Positions 43,294 through 52,188 of a DNA stretch of 64,000 nt are shown one piece after another. A model generated the notes under the pieces. The model worked only from the letters and a program-made list of their open reading frames with translations, was not told where the DNA came from and did no database searches. A program made the position numbers and the translations under genes. Numbering within the stretch: position 1 is the stretch's first letter; every line of letters begins with the position of its first letter. The DNA comes from Fuscovulum sp. (GTDB lineage Bacteria > Pseudomonadota > Alphaproteobacteria > Rhodobacterales > Rhodobacteraceae), in contig CP136571.1 of assembly GCA_035192965.1 (NCBI GenBank), positions 2,686,501 to 2,750,500 on the forward strand. The letters are read 5' to 3'.

Positions 43294-43772
43294 TCTGCGA
43301 CAGCTTCGACACCTTCGCCGCCACCCTGCCCCCCAACCGCGCCATTGCGGGGCTGGATTTCGGCGACAAGACCATTGGCATCGCCATCTCCGACCTGCGC
43401 CGCATGGTGGCCACCCCGGTTGAAACCCTGCGCCGCGTGAAATTCACCGAAGACGCCACCCGCCTTCTGGCCCTGCTCACCACCCGCGGCGCACATGGCA
43501 TCGTGCTGGGCCTGCCCCTGAACATGGACGGCTCCACCGGCCCCCGCGTGCAAGCGACGCAAGCCTTCGCCCGCAATCTGGCCCGGATGACCGACCTGCC
43601 CATCACCTTCTGGGATGAACGCCTGTCCACCGTTGCGGCAGAAAGGGCACTGCTCGAGGCGGATACGTCGCGAAAACGTCGGAAAGAGGTGATCGATGCC
43701 GTCGCCGCAGGCTATATCCTGCAAGGCGCCTTGGATCGCATGGGGCATATGGGAAACGGGGTGCAGACGTGA
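43290..43772 (+). CDS. ruvX: Holliday junction resolvase-like RuvX/YqgF
   Basis: A 160-residue RNase H-fold protein. The first catalytic strand GLDFGDKTIGIAISD is at residues 21-35, followed by VLGLPLNMDGS and the terminal FWDERLST with the acidic pair. YqgF proteins resolve Holliday junctions or process 16S rRNA ends. The start is a GTG inside GTGA, overlapping the ccmI stop by four bases, with no shorter alternative before the domain. The next gene begins the same way. Confidence 0.9.
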   Translation: MICDSFDTFAATLPPNRAIAGLDFGDKTIGIAISDLRRMVATPVETLRRVKFTEDATRLLALLTTRGAHGIVLGLPLNMDGSTGPRVQATQAFARNLARMTDLPITFWDERLSTVAAERALLEADTSRKRRKEVIDAVAAGYILQGALDRMGHMGNGVQT

Positions 43773-43999
43773 AGGATGATGTCTGGCAGCGGGATGAGGT
43801 GCAATCGCCCTGCGTCAAGCTTTGCACGATCCACCCGGCTGAGCGCATCTGCGTCGGCTGCTTCCGCACCATCGACGAAATCTCCTCTTGGTCGCGCCTT
43901 ACGCATGAGGCCCGCCACGCCATCATGGCCGACCTTCCCACCCGCGCCCCCCGCCTTGCCAAACGCCGCGGCGGCCGCATGGGCCGGTTGCAAGACTGA
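43769..43999 (+). CDS. DUF1289 small cysteine protein
   Basis: A 76-residue protein with the family pattern CVKLCxIHPxxxxCVGCFRTIDEIxxW. Four cysteines (C15, C19, C28, C31) can bind a metal ion. The function is unknown. It starts at a GTG overlapping the ruvX stop (GTGA), so it is translationally coupled to ruvX. The C-terminus is basic (KRRGGRMGR). Confidence 0.88.
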   Translation: MKDDVWQRDEVQSPCVKLCTIHPAERICVGCFRTIDEISSWSRLTHEARHAIMADLPTRAPRLAKRRGGRMGRLQD

Positions 44000-44090
44000 C
44001 CTGACCAATTTCCTCGATGGCAGGGGGCCAGCAGGCCCTCCGATCCCCCGTTTTCGTCGCCGTCAGAAGACAGCACCTTTGGCTTGCGTC

Positions 44091-44270
44091 GCAAGATGGG
44101 TATTTTTGCCAAGGTGAATGGGCAGGCGCAGCATTCCGTTTTCATGGCCTGTCCTTTCATCTTGGCCCAAATACCCAAGCGGGGGTGAATGGCGGCGCGG
44201 CACGCGCCGACAGAGGGGGCAACACGCCCCTTGAACCCCGAGCCAAGCGCGAAGGCGCGCAGGCGAGACA
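44091..44270 (+). repeat. Intergenic repeats, copy B2 with an inverse short copy B4
   Basis: The inverse copy is AAGATGGGTATTTTTGCCAAGG at about 44093-44114. The main copy (44156-44270) begins TTCATCTTGG, AAATACCC and GGGGGTGAATGGCGGCG, and ends GGCGAGACA. It is a near-identical 115-base match to 4882-4996. The short inverse copy faces it, giving a head-to-head arrangement like that at 1743-1946. Confidence 0.8.
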
Positions 44271-44278
44271 AAAGGAAT

Positions 44279-44300
44279 GCGCGGCCCCCATGGGCCGCGC
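44279..44300. terminator. GC-rich hairpin
   Basis: A 9-base stem GCGCGGCCC / GGGCCGCGC with a four-base loop CCAT lies just after repeat B2. There is no T-run, so a terminator role is uncertain. Confidence 0.4.
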
Positions 44301-44455
44301 GCCGATCCCTTGCCGCGACTCACACGCCGGGCGTTAACCTTAATGCTTCCTGACCGTTCGCTGCGTGCATACGCCCGTCTGCACAGCCATCTGCACCACG
44401 CGCTGCACCGACATTTGACCGAAAAACAGATGTTTAAACCAACGCCCGCAAAGAG

Positions 44456-45199
44456 TTAGGCGTCGTCCTGCAACCACGCCGTTACCGTTGGCAGCAATGG
44501 CCGGAAATAGGCCACCATCCGCCCCGGCGCCCCTGCAGTCGCCCCATCCGCCCAAGGCGCCACGCCATGGATCATGTGGCGGTGCAGGATGACCGCCTCC
44601 CCCGGTTGGCCCGGCAGTTCAACCCGCGGGCAATTGTCAAACACCTGCTTGCGCGCCGCCTGATAAGCCTCTGTGATATCGAAGTTTTCCAGATCATCCG
44701 CCCGCCCCGCAAAGGCCGCACGCAGCGCCGCGCCCATCACGATATGGCTGCCTTCCCACACCACAAGCGGCGATGCCCCCGCATCCGCCCGGTTCAGCGG
44801 CAGCCCAAGGATCCAACCATGCGGTTCCTGCACCATCCGCCGTTTCTGCGGCCCCATGGGCAGCAGCCCATCAAGATGCGCCGCGTCGCGCACCCTACGG
44901 AAATCGAAGGCTTTTTCACTCTCACCTTCATCGCGCCGGGGATATCCCGCCCGGGTCACCGAAATCTGCGCCGGGTGCAGAGGAACGGGCGACAAGCCTA
45001 TGTCATCCCACGGCAATTCCACATTGCTGACCGAACCATCCACCCCGCTCGGCAGGGCATCCAACCCCACGAACCACGTCCCCCCGCAACGCCACGGCTC
45101 TTGGCTTTCCATCACAATCCGCCGCGCCACCGGCTCTGCTGCCGCTGCCCAACGCGCAATGGCCGATGATTGCACCCGCCGCCATCCCAGATCCGCCAC
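44456..45199 (-). CDS. PhyH-family Fe(II)/2-oxoglutarate dioxygenase
   Basis: A 247-residue protein of the phytanoyl-CoA dioxygenase type. The iron ligands are H108 and D110 (AHLDG) and H211 (HMIHG); an Arg in GRMVAYFR follows at the right distance for 2-oxoglutarate binding. The substrate is unknown; relatives hydroxylate small amines or ectoine. I chose the GTG at 45199 because GGAG lies seven bases upstream. A GTG eight codons earlier at 45223 is the alternative. It is divergent from the Bcr/CflA gene with 140 bases between starts. Confidence 0.78.
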   Translation of the reverse strand: MADLGWRRVQSSAIARWAAAAEPVARRIVMESQEPWRCGGTWFVGLDALPSGVDGSVSNVELPWDDIGLSPVPLHPAQISVTRAGYPRRDEGESEKAFDFRRVRDAAHLDGLLPMGPQKRRMVQEPHGWILGLPLNRADAGASPLVVWEGSHIVMGAALRAAFAGRADDLENFDITEAYQAARKQVFDNCPRVELPGQPGEAVILHRHMIHGVAPWADGATAGAPGRMVAYFRPLLPTVTAWLQDDA

Positions 45200-45339
45200 G
45201 TCAGGACTCCAATTCAATGGCACAAGCCCCTAATTTCAAATCCATTCCAGACCCAACGGCCCAAAACGACCCACGCAGTCTGGACCTGCCCGGCGAAAAG
45301 GCGTATGCCACCCCCTTCATTTCAGCCACAGGCCTTTTC

Positions 45340-46533
45340 ATGTCTGATCGTATCCTCCGCCCCGCCCTCATCCTTGGGCTGCTCTCCTGCATCGGCCCCT
45401 TCGCCATCGACATGTATCTCCCCGCCCTGCCCGATATCGGCACGGCGCTGGGAACCACCGTACCCGCGATGCAGACCACGATCACCGCCTATTTCATTGC
45501 CTTCGGTCTGGCGCAACTGATCTATGGCCCCTGGGCCGATCAGGCCGGACGCAAACCGCCGCTTTACGCGGGCATTGCGATTTTCCTTGCTGGTTCCGTG
45601 CTTTGCACTTTTGCCCCCAGCGTGGAATGGCTGATCGCCGGGCGCTTTGTGCAAGGGTTGGGCGGCGCAGCGATGATGGTGGTTCCCCGCGCCATCATCC
45701 GCGACATGTATACCGGCCACGCCGCAACCCGCCTCATGGCGGCGGTCATGCTGGTGATCTCGGTCTCGCCCATGCTGGCCCCGCTGGTGGGCTCCGGCCT
45801 GATGGCCGTCACCGGCTGGCGGGGGATTTTCGCTACATTGGTCGTGGCCGGGCTGGTCAGCCTTGCCGTCCTCGTCTTCGCGCAGCAGGAAACGCTCCGT
45901 GCTGAGGACCGCCAACCCTTTGACATGGCGTCCACTTTGCGCGGAACGCGCCGCTTGCTGACGGACCGTGTCTTCATGGGTCTGACGTTCCTTGGCGGCT
46001 TCGGCATGGCCAGCTTCTTCGTCTTCATCGCCTCGGCCAGCTTTGTGTATACCGAAAGCTTCGGGCTAACCCCGACCGGCTTTTCCATCGCCTTCGCCAT
46101 CAACGCCATCGGCTTCTTCGCCGCATCGCAGGCGGCCGGTCCGCTGGGCCTGCGGCTTGGCGCGCGTAAGGTGATGGCTTGGGCCACGCTCGGCTTTGCC
46201 GTCACCACGGCTGCGCTTCTTGCCCTTGCTCTGCTGGGCTTTGCCAGCCTGATCGTCTGCGTGGCGGGGCTGTTTCTGGCCAATGCCTTCCTCGGCCTGA
46301 TCATCCCAACGACCATGGTCATGGCGCTAGAGGATCACGGCGACAGCGCAGGTCTGGCCTCATCGCTGGGCGGCACGCTGCAAATGCTTGCGGGCGGTCT
46401 GATGATCGCCGCCACAGGGCCGTTCTTCGATGGCACTGCCACGCCCATGCTGGCAGCCATTGCGCTGTGCGGGGTGCTGGCGCTGATCCTGTCGCGCCTC
46501 GCCCTCGCCCGGCCTCAGCCAACGGCCGCCTGA
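45340..46533 (+). CDS. Bcr/CflA-family drug resistance transporter
   Basis: A 397-residue MFS exporter with 12 helices. The marks of the Bcr/CflA group are the first-helix end FAIDMYLPALPDI and the loop GPWADQAGRKP. Homologues export sulfonamides, bicyclomycin or cysteine. The ATG at 45340 starts right before helix 1. A 41-codon longer start at 45217 would overlap the alternative upstream start of the divergent dioxygenase. Its 3' end overlaps the convergent dusA by 19 bases. Confidence 0.9.
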   Translation: MSDRILRPALILGLLSCIGPFAIDMYLPALPDIGTALGTTVPAMQTTITAYFIAFGLAQLIYGPWADQAGRKPPLYAGIAIFLAGSVLCTFAPSVEWLIAGRFVQGLGGAAMMVVPRAIIRDMYTGHAATRLMAAVMLVISVSPMLAPLVGSGLMAVTGWRGIFATLVVAGLVSLAVLVFAQQETLRAEDRQPFDMASTLRGTRRLLTDRVFMGLTFLGGFGMASFFVFIASASFVYTESFGLTPTGFSIAFAINAIGFFAASQAAGPLGLRLGARKVMAWATLGFAVTTAALLALALLGFASLIVCVAGLFLANAFLGLIIPTTMVMALEDHGDSAGLASSLGGTLQMLAGGLMIAATGPFFDGTATPMLAAIALCGVLALILSRLALARPQPTAA

Positions 46534-47516
46534 TCGACGGTCTGACCCGTCACCTCGGCCAAGGCTGCCTCCAGCACCTCCAACCCTGCCCCGGGGCGCG
46601 ACGCACCCTCGGACAGAACACGCCGCCAGCCCCGCGCACCGGGGCGGGCGTGGAACAGGCCCAGCATGTGCCGCGTGATCTGATGCAGTCGCCCCCCCTG
46701 CGCCAGATGATCGGCGATATAGGGCCGCATCGCCTCAACCGCTCCCACTGCATCCAGCCCCGGCCCATCGCCCCACAGCGCATCCGCCCCGATCAGCACC
46801 GCGCCGGGGTCGTGATAGGCCGCGCGCCCGATCATCACCCCGTCCAGCCCTGCCGCCAGCAGGGCCTTTGCCTGATCCAGTGTCGTGATCCCACCATTGA
46901 TGCAGATCGTCAGATGCGGGAACTGCGCCTTCATCTGTTGAACCAAAACATAATCAAGCGGCGGTATCTCACGGTTTTCCTTGGGAGAAAGCCCCTTGAG
47001 CCAGGCCTTCCGCGCATGAATCACGAAATGCCGCACCCCCGCCGCCGACACGCGGTCCAGGAAATCGGGCAGCACCTCCTCGGGCCTTTGGTCATCCACC
47101 CCGATCCGGCATTTCACCGTCACCGGCACAGGGCTGGCCTCCAGCATCGCCGCCACGCAATCAGCCACAAGCTGCGGCCGCTCCATCAGCACGGCGCCGA
47201 AACAGCCAGATTGCACCCGGTCCGACGGGCAGCCGACATTCAGGTTGATCTCGTCATAGCCAAAGGGCGCGGCCAACCGCACCGCCGCATGCAACTCCGC
47301 GGGGTCCGACCCGCCCAGTTGCAGCGCCACCGGATGTTCCGCCCGGTGATACCCCAGCAGCCGCTCCCGGTCGCCATGCACCACCGCAGGCGCTGTCACC
47401 ATCTCGGTATACAGCATCGCCCGCCGCGTCATCAGGCGGTGGAAGTACCGGCAATGCCGATCCGTCCAATCCATCATGGGCGCAACAGACAGTTTATGCG
47501 GTTGGTCCGTCGTCAT
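46515..47516 (-). CDS. dusA: tRNA-dihydrouridine synthase A
   Basis: A 333-residue FMN enzyme reducing uridine 20/20a in tRNA. The N-terminus (LSVAPMMDWTDRHCRYF) and the catalytic cysteine in NVGCPSDRVQSGCFGA are intact. The C-terminal helical tRNA-binding domain includes RPYIADHLAQG. The start at 47516 is the ATG giving the conserved N-terminus, without the 24-residue extension above it. It overlaps the convergent transporter gene by 19 bases, so no terminator fits between them. Confidence 0.96.
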   Translation of the reverse strand: MTTDQPHKLSVAPMMDWTDRHCRYFHRLMTRRAMLYTEMVTAPAVVHGDRERLLGYHRAEHPVALQLGGSDPAELHAAVRLAAPFGYDEINLNVGCPSDRVQSGCFGAVLMERPQLVADCVAAMLEASPVPVTVKCRIGVDDQRPEEVLPDFLDRVSAAGVRHFVIHARKAWLKGLSPKENREIPPLDYVLVQQMKAQFPHLTICINGGITTLDQAKALLAAGLDGVMIGRAAYHDPGAVLIGADALWGDGPGLDAVGAVEAMRPYIADHLAQGGRLHQITRHMLGLFHARPGARGWRRVLSEGASRPGAGLEVLEAALAEVTGQTVDQAAVG

Positions 47517-47821
47517 TCGTGTAGCGTCTTCCGTCTGTTCGCCCCGCGCGCGCCCCTGTGCCGTGCAACGCGCAAACACTGGCCCCATTCAGGGCCGAGG
47601 CGGTGATCGATCAAGGCTTCTGCCCCACAGATCGCCCCAACGCGCCCTGCAAGGCTTCGGTGAATTTGCAGCCTCTATATCCGATCTCTTTGCGATAGGG
47701 AAACCACCCCGAACCGGAACGGCCACGGCCCGCGACACGTCCTCTGTCTCACCACAGGACAGGAACCAGCATAGCGCAACGAAAGCCGGGGCCAGACCCC
47801 AACAACCCGCCCGCCCGGTCC
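47517..47821. other. Intergenic region between dusA and atzF
   Basis: 305 bases, no supported gene. It should carry the dusA promoter at its left end and the end of the atzF operon at its right end. A minus-strand frame resembles a short lipoprotein (WFLSC motif) but has no start codon. One weak hairpin, GGCCC-CATTCA-GGGCC, lies near 47581-47596. Confidence 0.5.
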
Positions 47822-49636
47822 CTATCCTTGCGCGGCAAGAAAGCCCCGCCAACCGCCCAGATGGGTGATCTCCTGCGCGCCTTCCACCCCTGCCGCCTCG
47901 GCCAGAAAACCCACAGCAAGCCGACCATCCGCCAGTTCGACCTTCCCAAGCCCCAGCGGCGCGGGGATCAGCGCCAGAAACGCCCCTACCTGCGCCAAAG
48001 GCAGCGCCCAGACCTCCACCTCGATCGCGGCCCCACCGTCGGCCCGGATCATCCCTGGTCGGGCCGGGGGCGGCCCCGGCAGCCGAAACAGTCGATACTT
48101 GGGGGCCGTCGCCGTCCGTTCCAGAAACCGCCCGCCAAGCCCCGCAACTTGCCCATTCAGCGGCAGCCCGGTCATATGCGCGCCCACCAGCACCACCGCC
48201 ATCTCGCCCGGCAACGCCTCTGCCACCGGCGCAGGCGTGGCCGGAATGCTCCATCCCGTCGCCCCCAGCCGACCACCCGTATCCCACTGGATCGCCGCGC
48301 CCAGCGCCGCAATTTTCGCATCCTCCCCCGCCCGCGCCAGCAACGTCACGCTGCCGGGTCGCCCATCGCTGCGTGGCCCGGTCGGCACGGCGATGCCGCA
48401 CATGTCCAGCAGGTTCACGAAATTCGTATAGGTCCCCAACCGGCTGTTCGGCCCGATGGGATCGGCCTCCAGATCGGCGAGGGTGTAAAAGGTCGGGATC
48501 GTCGGCACCGCCAGCAGGTCCAGCCCCGCCATCGCCGCCATCGCCTGCCGCTTCAACGCCGCAAGCCGATAGATGCCCCGAAACGCATCCGCCGCCGTCA
48601 GGCGATCCGCCCCCCCGATGATCTTGGCCGTCACCGGATGAAAAGCTTCCGGCTGCGCGCGGAACAGCGGCTCCACCGCTGCCATCCGCTCGGCCACCCA
48701 GGCCCCTTCATACAGCATCTTCGCCACGTCGTAGAACGGCGTGAAATCCACCTCCTCCACATGGCATCCCATGGCCCGCAGCGCCGCCACCTGCCCCGCA
48801 AACGCCGCGGCCTGCACCGCATCGCCAAAAAACTCGATGCTTGTCGCATCCGGCACGCCCAGCCGCATCCCCACCGGCACTGCGGCCAGCGCGGGCGCTG
48901 GCATCACCCGCGACCATGGATCAACACCGTCAAAGGCACAGGCCACCCGATACGCCGCCCAGGCATCCGCCACTGTCAGCCCGAAGATGGAAATCGTGTC
49001 CAGCGTCCGGCAGGCCGGCACCATACCCGTTCCCGACAGCGCGCCCAGCGATGGCTTCAACCCCACGATATTGTTCAGCGCCGCTGGCACCCGCCCCGAT
49101 CCCGCCGTATCCGTCCCCAACGAAAACGACACCAACCCCCGCGCCACGGATACCGCCGATCCGCTTGACGATCCGCCGGGAACAATCTCGGGGTCCAGCG
49201 CGTTGCGCGGCACCCCATAGGGCGACCGCACGCCCACCAGCCCCGTCGCGAACTGGTCAAGGTTGGTCTTGCCGATCCACACCGCCCCCGCCGCGCGCAG
49301 CCGCGCCACCACAAAGGCATCCTCCCCCGGCACATAGGCAAAGGCCGGACAGCCCGCCGTCGTCGGCACGTCGCCCACATCGATATTGTCCTTCACCGCA
49401 AACGGCACCCCCCAAAGCGGTTGGGCAACAGGATCAAACGGCGGCAACCCGGCCACCTCGGCCAGCGCCTCATCCCTGTCCCGCAGATGCAGGAACATGG
49501 CCGGGTCCTCTGCCGCCGCGATGCGGGCAAAGACCTCCTCCATCACCGCCACAGGCGACAGGCCCGCAGCATAGGCCTCATGCAGCCGCGCGATGTCGAA
49601 CGGCAGGTCGGAAAGGTCTGTCTTTGTCATCATCAT
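47822..49636 (-). CDS. atzF: Allophanate hydrolase (AtzF type)
   Basis: A 604-residue amidase-signature enzyme. The catalytic Lys-cisSer-Ser triad is K82 (AVKDNIDV), S156 (GGSSSGS) and S180 (TDTAGSG). A C-terminal domain from about residue 455 matches the second domain found in full allophanate hydrolases. It splits allophanate to ammonia and N-carboxycarbamate, which decays to ammonia and CO2. It is the last gene of the biuret operon, two bases after the cupin gene. There are three consecutive ATGs (49636, 49633, 49630), and any may be the start. Confidence 0.9.
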   Translation of the reverse strand: MMMTKTDLSDLPFDIARLHEAYAAGLSPVAVMEEVFARIAAAEDPAMFLHLRDRDEALAEVAGLPPFDPVAQPLWGVPFAVKDNIDVGDVPTTAGCPAFAYVPGEDAFVVARLRAAGAVWIGKTNLDQFATGLVGVRSPYGVPRNALDPEIVPGGSSSGSAVSVARGLVSFSLGTDTAGSGRVPAALNNIVGLKPSLGALSGTGMVPACRTLDTISIFGLTVADAWAAYRVACAFDGVDPWSRVMPAPALAAVPVGMRLGVPDATSIEFFGDAVQAAAFAGQVAALRAMGCHVEEVDFTPFYDVAKMLYEGAWVAERMAAVEPLFRAQPEAFHPVTAKIIGGADRLTAADAFRGIYRLAALKRQAMAAMAGLDLLAVPTIPTFYTLADLEADPIGPNSRLGTYTNFVNLLDMCGIAVPTGPRSDGRPGSVTLLARAGEDAKIAALGAAIQWDTGGRLGATGWSIPATPAPVAEALPGEMAVVLVGAHMTGLPLNGQVAGLGGRFLERTATAPKYRLFRLPGPPPARPGMIRADGGAAIEVEVWALPLAQVGAFLALIPAPLGLGKVELADGRLAVGFLAEAAGVEGAQEITHLGGWRGFLAAQG

Positions 49637-49638
49637 TC

Positions 49639-49971
49639 TCAGGTCACGAATTCCACAGGCAGGTTCCACTGGATCAGCACCGTGCAGCCCGTCTCGGACC
49701 ACACCGAATGCTCCGTCCCCTCGGGGTTCAGGATCAGCGACCCGGCAGGATAATCCCCCCGCTCGTCGCTCTGCACCCCCTCCAGCACAAGGATCGTCTC
49801 CAGCGCCGGATGCCGATGGCGCGGCACCCCCGCCCCCGGCGCATAGCGCAAAAGCGCCACCCCCGGCGCCCCCGCACGCAGGACGGCGATTTCCACACCC
49901 TCGCGAAAGGGAAGGAACTCTTGCCGCCGCCAGTCCATCAACAGCGCGGCAAAGGCCTGCGGATCATCCAT
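49639..49971 (-). CDS. Cupin-domain protein
   Basis: A 110-residue single-domain cupin. The metal-binding motif appears as [17 protein letters not shown] with two His and a Glu, and the second motif as [10 protein letters not shown]. Closest in look are ChrR-type cupins and small catabolic cupins. A direct role in nitrogen compound breakdown is not known. It overlaps the 3' end of the cysteine hydrolase gene by 8 bases and precedes atzF, so it is in the operon. It could be an isomerase or sensor. Confidence 0.8.
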   Translation of the reverse strand: MDDPQAFAALLMDWRRQEFLPFREGVEIAVLRAGAPGVALLRYAPGAGVPRHRHPALETILVLEGVQSDERGDYPAGSLILNPEGTEHSVWSETGCTVLIQWNLPVEFVT

Positions 49972-50641
49972 GCAGCGCCTCGACGATCTCGGCGGTGGTG
50001 GCCGTCCAGCCGACAATGGCCCCCTGCGCCCGGATCATGGCAATGGCCGCCGCCTTGAACTCGGGGAAGTAACTTTCGGTCGAATCCTCGGCCAGCAGGC
50101 ACTGAAACCCGCGATCATTCGCCTCGCGCATGGTGGTTTGCACGCAAACCTCGGTCGTCACCCCGGCAAAGATCAGCGTCGTCACCCCCAGCCGCGCCAG
50201 GATCGCGCCAAGGTCAGTGGCGTAAAACGCCCCCTTCCCCGGCTTGTCGATCACCACCTCGCCCGCCACGGGGTACAATTCCGGCACGATATCCGCCCCC
50301 GGCTCGCCCGCGATCAGGATACGCCCCATCGGCCCTTCGTCGCCAATCCGCAGGCGCGGATTGCCCCGGTCCCGCTTGGCGGGCGGCAGGTCGGAAAGAT
50401 CGGGGCGGTGGCATTCCCGCGTATGGATCACCGGCACCCCCGCCGCCCGCGCCCCCCCGATCAAAGCGGCAACCGTGGGGATGATCGCCTGCAACCGCGT
50501 CACGTCATTGCCCAGCGTCTCGCCAAAACCGCCCGGCTCGACGAAATCACGCTGCATGTCGATGACGATCACCGCCGTCTTCGCCCGGTCAAAGGCAAAA
50601 GGGAACGGCTGCGCCGCCGCAATCACCCGCATCCCGCTCAT
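49964..50641 (-). CDS. Isochorismatase-fold cysteine hydrolase, candidate triuret hydrolase
   Basis: A 225-residue cysteine hydrolase. The triad is D28 (VIDMQRD), K133 (IDKPGKGAF) and C166 (TTEVCVQ). It shares many blocks with the adjacent BiuH-type protein ([36 protein letters not shown]), so they are paralogues. In known triuret-degrading bacteria a hydrolase of this family, TrtA, works beside BiuH and AtzF. This gene is a candidate for that role, or for another substrate such as ureidoacrylate or carbamoyl compounds. The ATG overlaps the ABC ATPase stop (ATGA). Confidence 0.82.
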   Translation of the reverse strand: MSGMRVIAAAQPFPFAFDRAKTAVIVIDMQRDFVEPGGFGETLGNDVTRLQAIIPTVAALIGGARAAGVPVIHTRECHRPDLSDLPPAKRDRGNPRLRIGDEGPMGRILIAGEPGADIVPELYPVAGEVVIDKPGKGAFYATDLGAILARLGVTTLIFAGVTTEVCVQTTMREANDRGFQCLLAEDSTESYFPEFKAAAIAMIRAQGAIVGWTATTAEIVEALHG

Positions 50642-52188
50642 GCCGCATGCCCGCCCATGTAATGCCCGATCTCGGCAATCTTCGCCTCGGCGGCGGGCAC
50701 CTCATAGGTGATCCGCCCCTCCGACATCACCAGCACCCGGTCCGACAGTTCCAGCACCTCGTCCAGATCCTCGCTCATCAGCAGAACCGCCGCCCCCGCA
50801 TTGCGCGCCGCCACGATCCGCGCGCGAATTTCGGACACGGCGGCAAAGTCCAGCCCGAAACAGGGGTTGGAAATGACCAGCAGCTTCACCTCGCCGGTCA
50901 ATTCCCGCGCCAGCACCGCGCGTTGAACATTCCCGCCCGACAGCGCCGCAATCGGCCCGTCCGGATCGGCCACCTTCACCTTGAACGCCCCGATCAGATC
51001 GCGCGCCGCCGCCCGCATCTGGTTGGCCGAAAGCCAGAACCGCCGCCCCGCACCATCCCGGTCGAAACTGCGAAAGGCGATATTCTCGATCACGCTCATC
51101 CGCGGCGCGCAGGCATTGCGCAGCGGCTCTTCCGGCAGATAGCGCACCGCATGAGCCTGCGCCTCGGCCCGCGTCGCGCCGTAAGGCACACCCTGTACCC
51201 GGATCTCGCCCGCCCGTGGCGCGCGCTGCCCGGTCAAAACCTCCATCAATTCCATCTGCCCGTTGCCTGAAATCCCGGCGATGCCCGCGATCTCTCCGGC
51301 ATGCACGGTCAGGCTTTCAATGGCGATCTCCTTCAATCCCGACCGATCCGCCGCCTTGACCCCCCGCACCTCCAGCACGGGTGCGCCGCGCGCGCCGCTG
51401 CGCGACATCGGGCGCTGTTCCTTTTCCGCCCCGATCATCATCGCCGCCATCTGTGCATGGCTCAGATCGGCCACATGCCCCTGCCCCACCAACCGCCCGC
51501 GCCGCAGCACCGATACCTCATCGGCAAAGGCCGTCACCTCGCGGAACTTGTGGGTGATCATCAGCACCGAAATCTGCCCCGCCTCGCACAGCCCACGCAC
51601 ATGGCCCAGCACCTCATCCGCCTCATCGGGCGTCAACACGGACGTGGGCTCGTCCAGGATCAGGAACCGGCTGCCCAGATAAAGCTGCTTCAAGATCTCC
51701 AGCTTCTGCTTTTCCCCTGCCGCCAGCCGCGCCACTGGCTGATCCAGCGGCACGCGAAAGGGCATGGCCGCCATGAACGCCTCCAGCCCCGCCCGCTCTT
51801 TCGCCCAGTCGATCACCACCGGCGCATCCGCGCGCGAGATGACAAGGTTTTCGGCCACGCTCAGCGACGGCACCAGCGTGAAATGCTGATAAACCATCCC
51901 CATGCCCAGCGCGCGCGCATCGCGCGGATCGCCAATCTCTGCCTCGCGCCGCCCCACCAGCAATTGCCCCGCCGTGGCGTGGTAGAACCCCATGATGCAC
52001 TTCACGAGCGTGGATTTGCCCGCGCCATTTTCACCCAGCAACGCGTGAAACGTGCCGGGCGCCACCCGGATCGACACATCCTCCAGCGCGGTAAAGGCCC
52101 CGAAACGCATGGTCATTCCCACCGTTTCCACCTCCAGCGCGCCGGGGGCGTGTGGCTCGGCCCCGATGCCGGTAACAGGCGGCCTCAT
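50638..52188 (-). CDS. ABC transporter ATP-binding protein, BMP/nucleoside type (two NBDs)
   Basis: A 516-residue ATPase with two fused nucleotide-binding domains, like RbsA/NupA. The first has Walker [10 protein letters not shown] and signature [12 protein letters not shown]. The second has the degenerate Walker A GISGNGQ and signature [14 protein letters not shown], as usual for this class. It energises the two permeases encoded downstream in the transcript order (52871-54878). It overlaps the stop of biuH by 4 bases and the start of the next hydrolase by 4. Insertion of hydrolase genes between the transporter genes shows they share a substrate pathway. Confidence 0.93.
   Translation of the reverse strand: MRPPVTGIGAEPHAPGALEVETVGMTMRFGAFTALEDVSIRVAPGTFHALLGENGAGKSTLVKCIMGFYHATAGQLLVGRREAEIGDPRDARALGMGMVYQHFTLVPSLSVAENLVISRADAPVVIDWAKERAGLEAFMAAMPFRVPLDQPVARLAAGEKQKLEILKQLYLGSRFLILDEPTSVLTPDEADEVLGHVRGLCEAGQISVLMITHKFREVTAFADEVSVLRRGRLVGQGHVADLSHAQMAAMMIGAEKEQRPMSRSGARGAPVLEVRGVKAADRSGLKEIAIESLTVHAGEIAGIAGISGNGQMELMEVLTGQRAPRAGEIRVQGVPYGATRAEAQAHAVRYLPEEPLRNACAPRMSVIENIAFRSFDRDGAGRRFWLSANQMRAAARDLIGAFKVKVADPDGPIAALSGGNVQRAVLARELTGEVKLLVISNPCFGLDFAAVSEIRARIVAARNAGAAVLLMSEDLDEVLELSDRVLVMSEGRITYEVPAAEAKIAEIGHYMGGHAA

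Larger units (their letters stand above)
44000..44455. other. Gene-free intergenic region rich in repeats
   Basis: About 456 bases without a convincing gene. It contains an inverse short repeat, a full repeat copy and a GC hairpin, which are listed separately. The last 110 bases (44330-44455) are less GC-rich and follow the end of the PhyH gene. They look like ordinary sequence. Confidence 0.6.

Noticed and set aside
47589..47821. Lipoprotein-like minus-strand frame (WFLSC followed by GETEDVSRAV)
   Set aside because: No ATG, GTG or TTG start exists between the atzF stop and the motif, so it cannot be an independent gene as read here.
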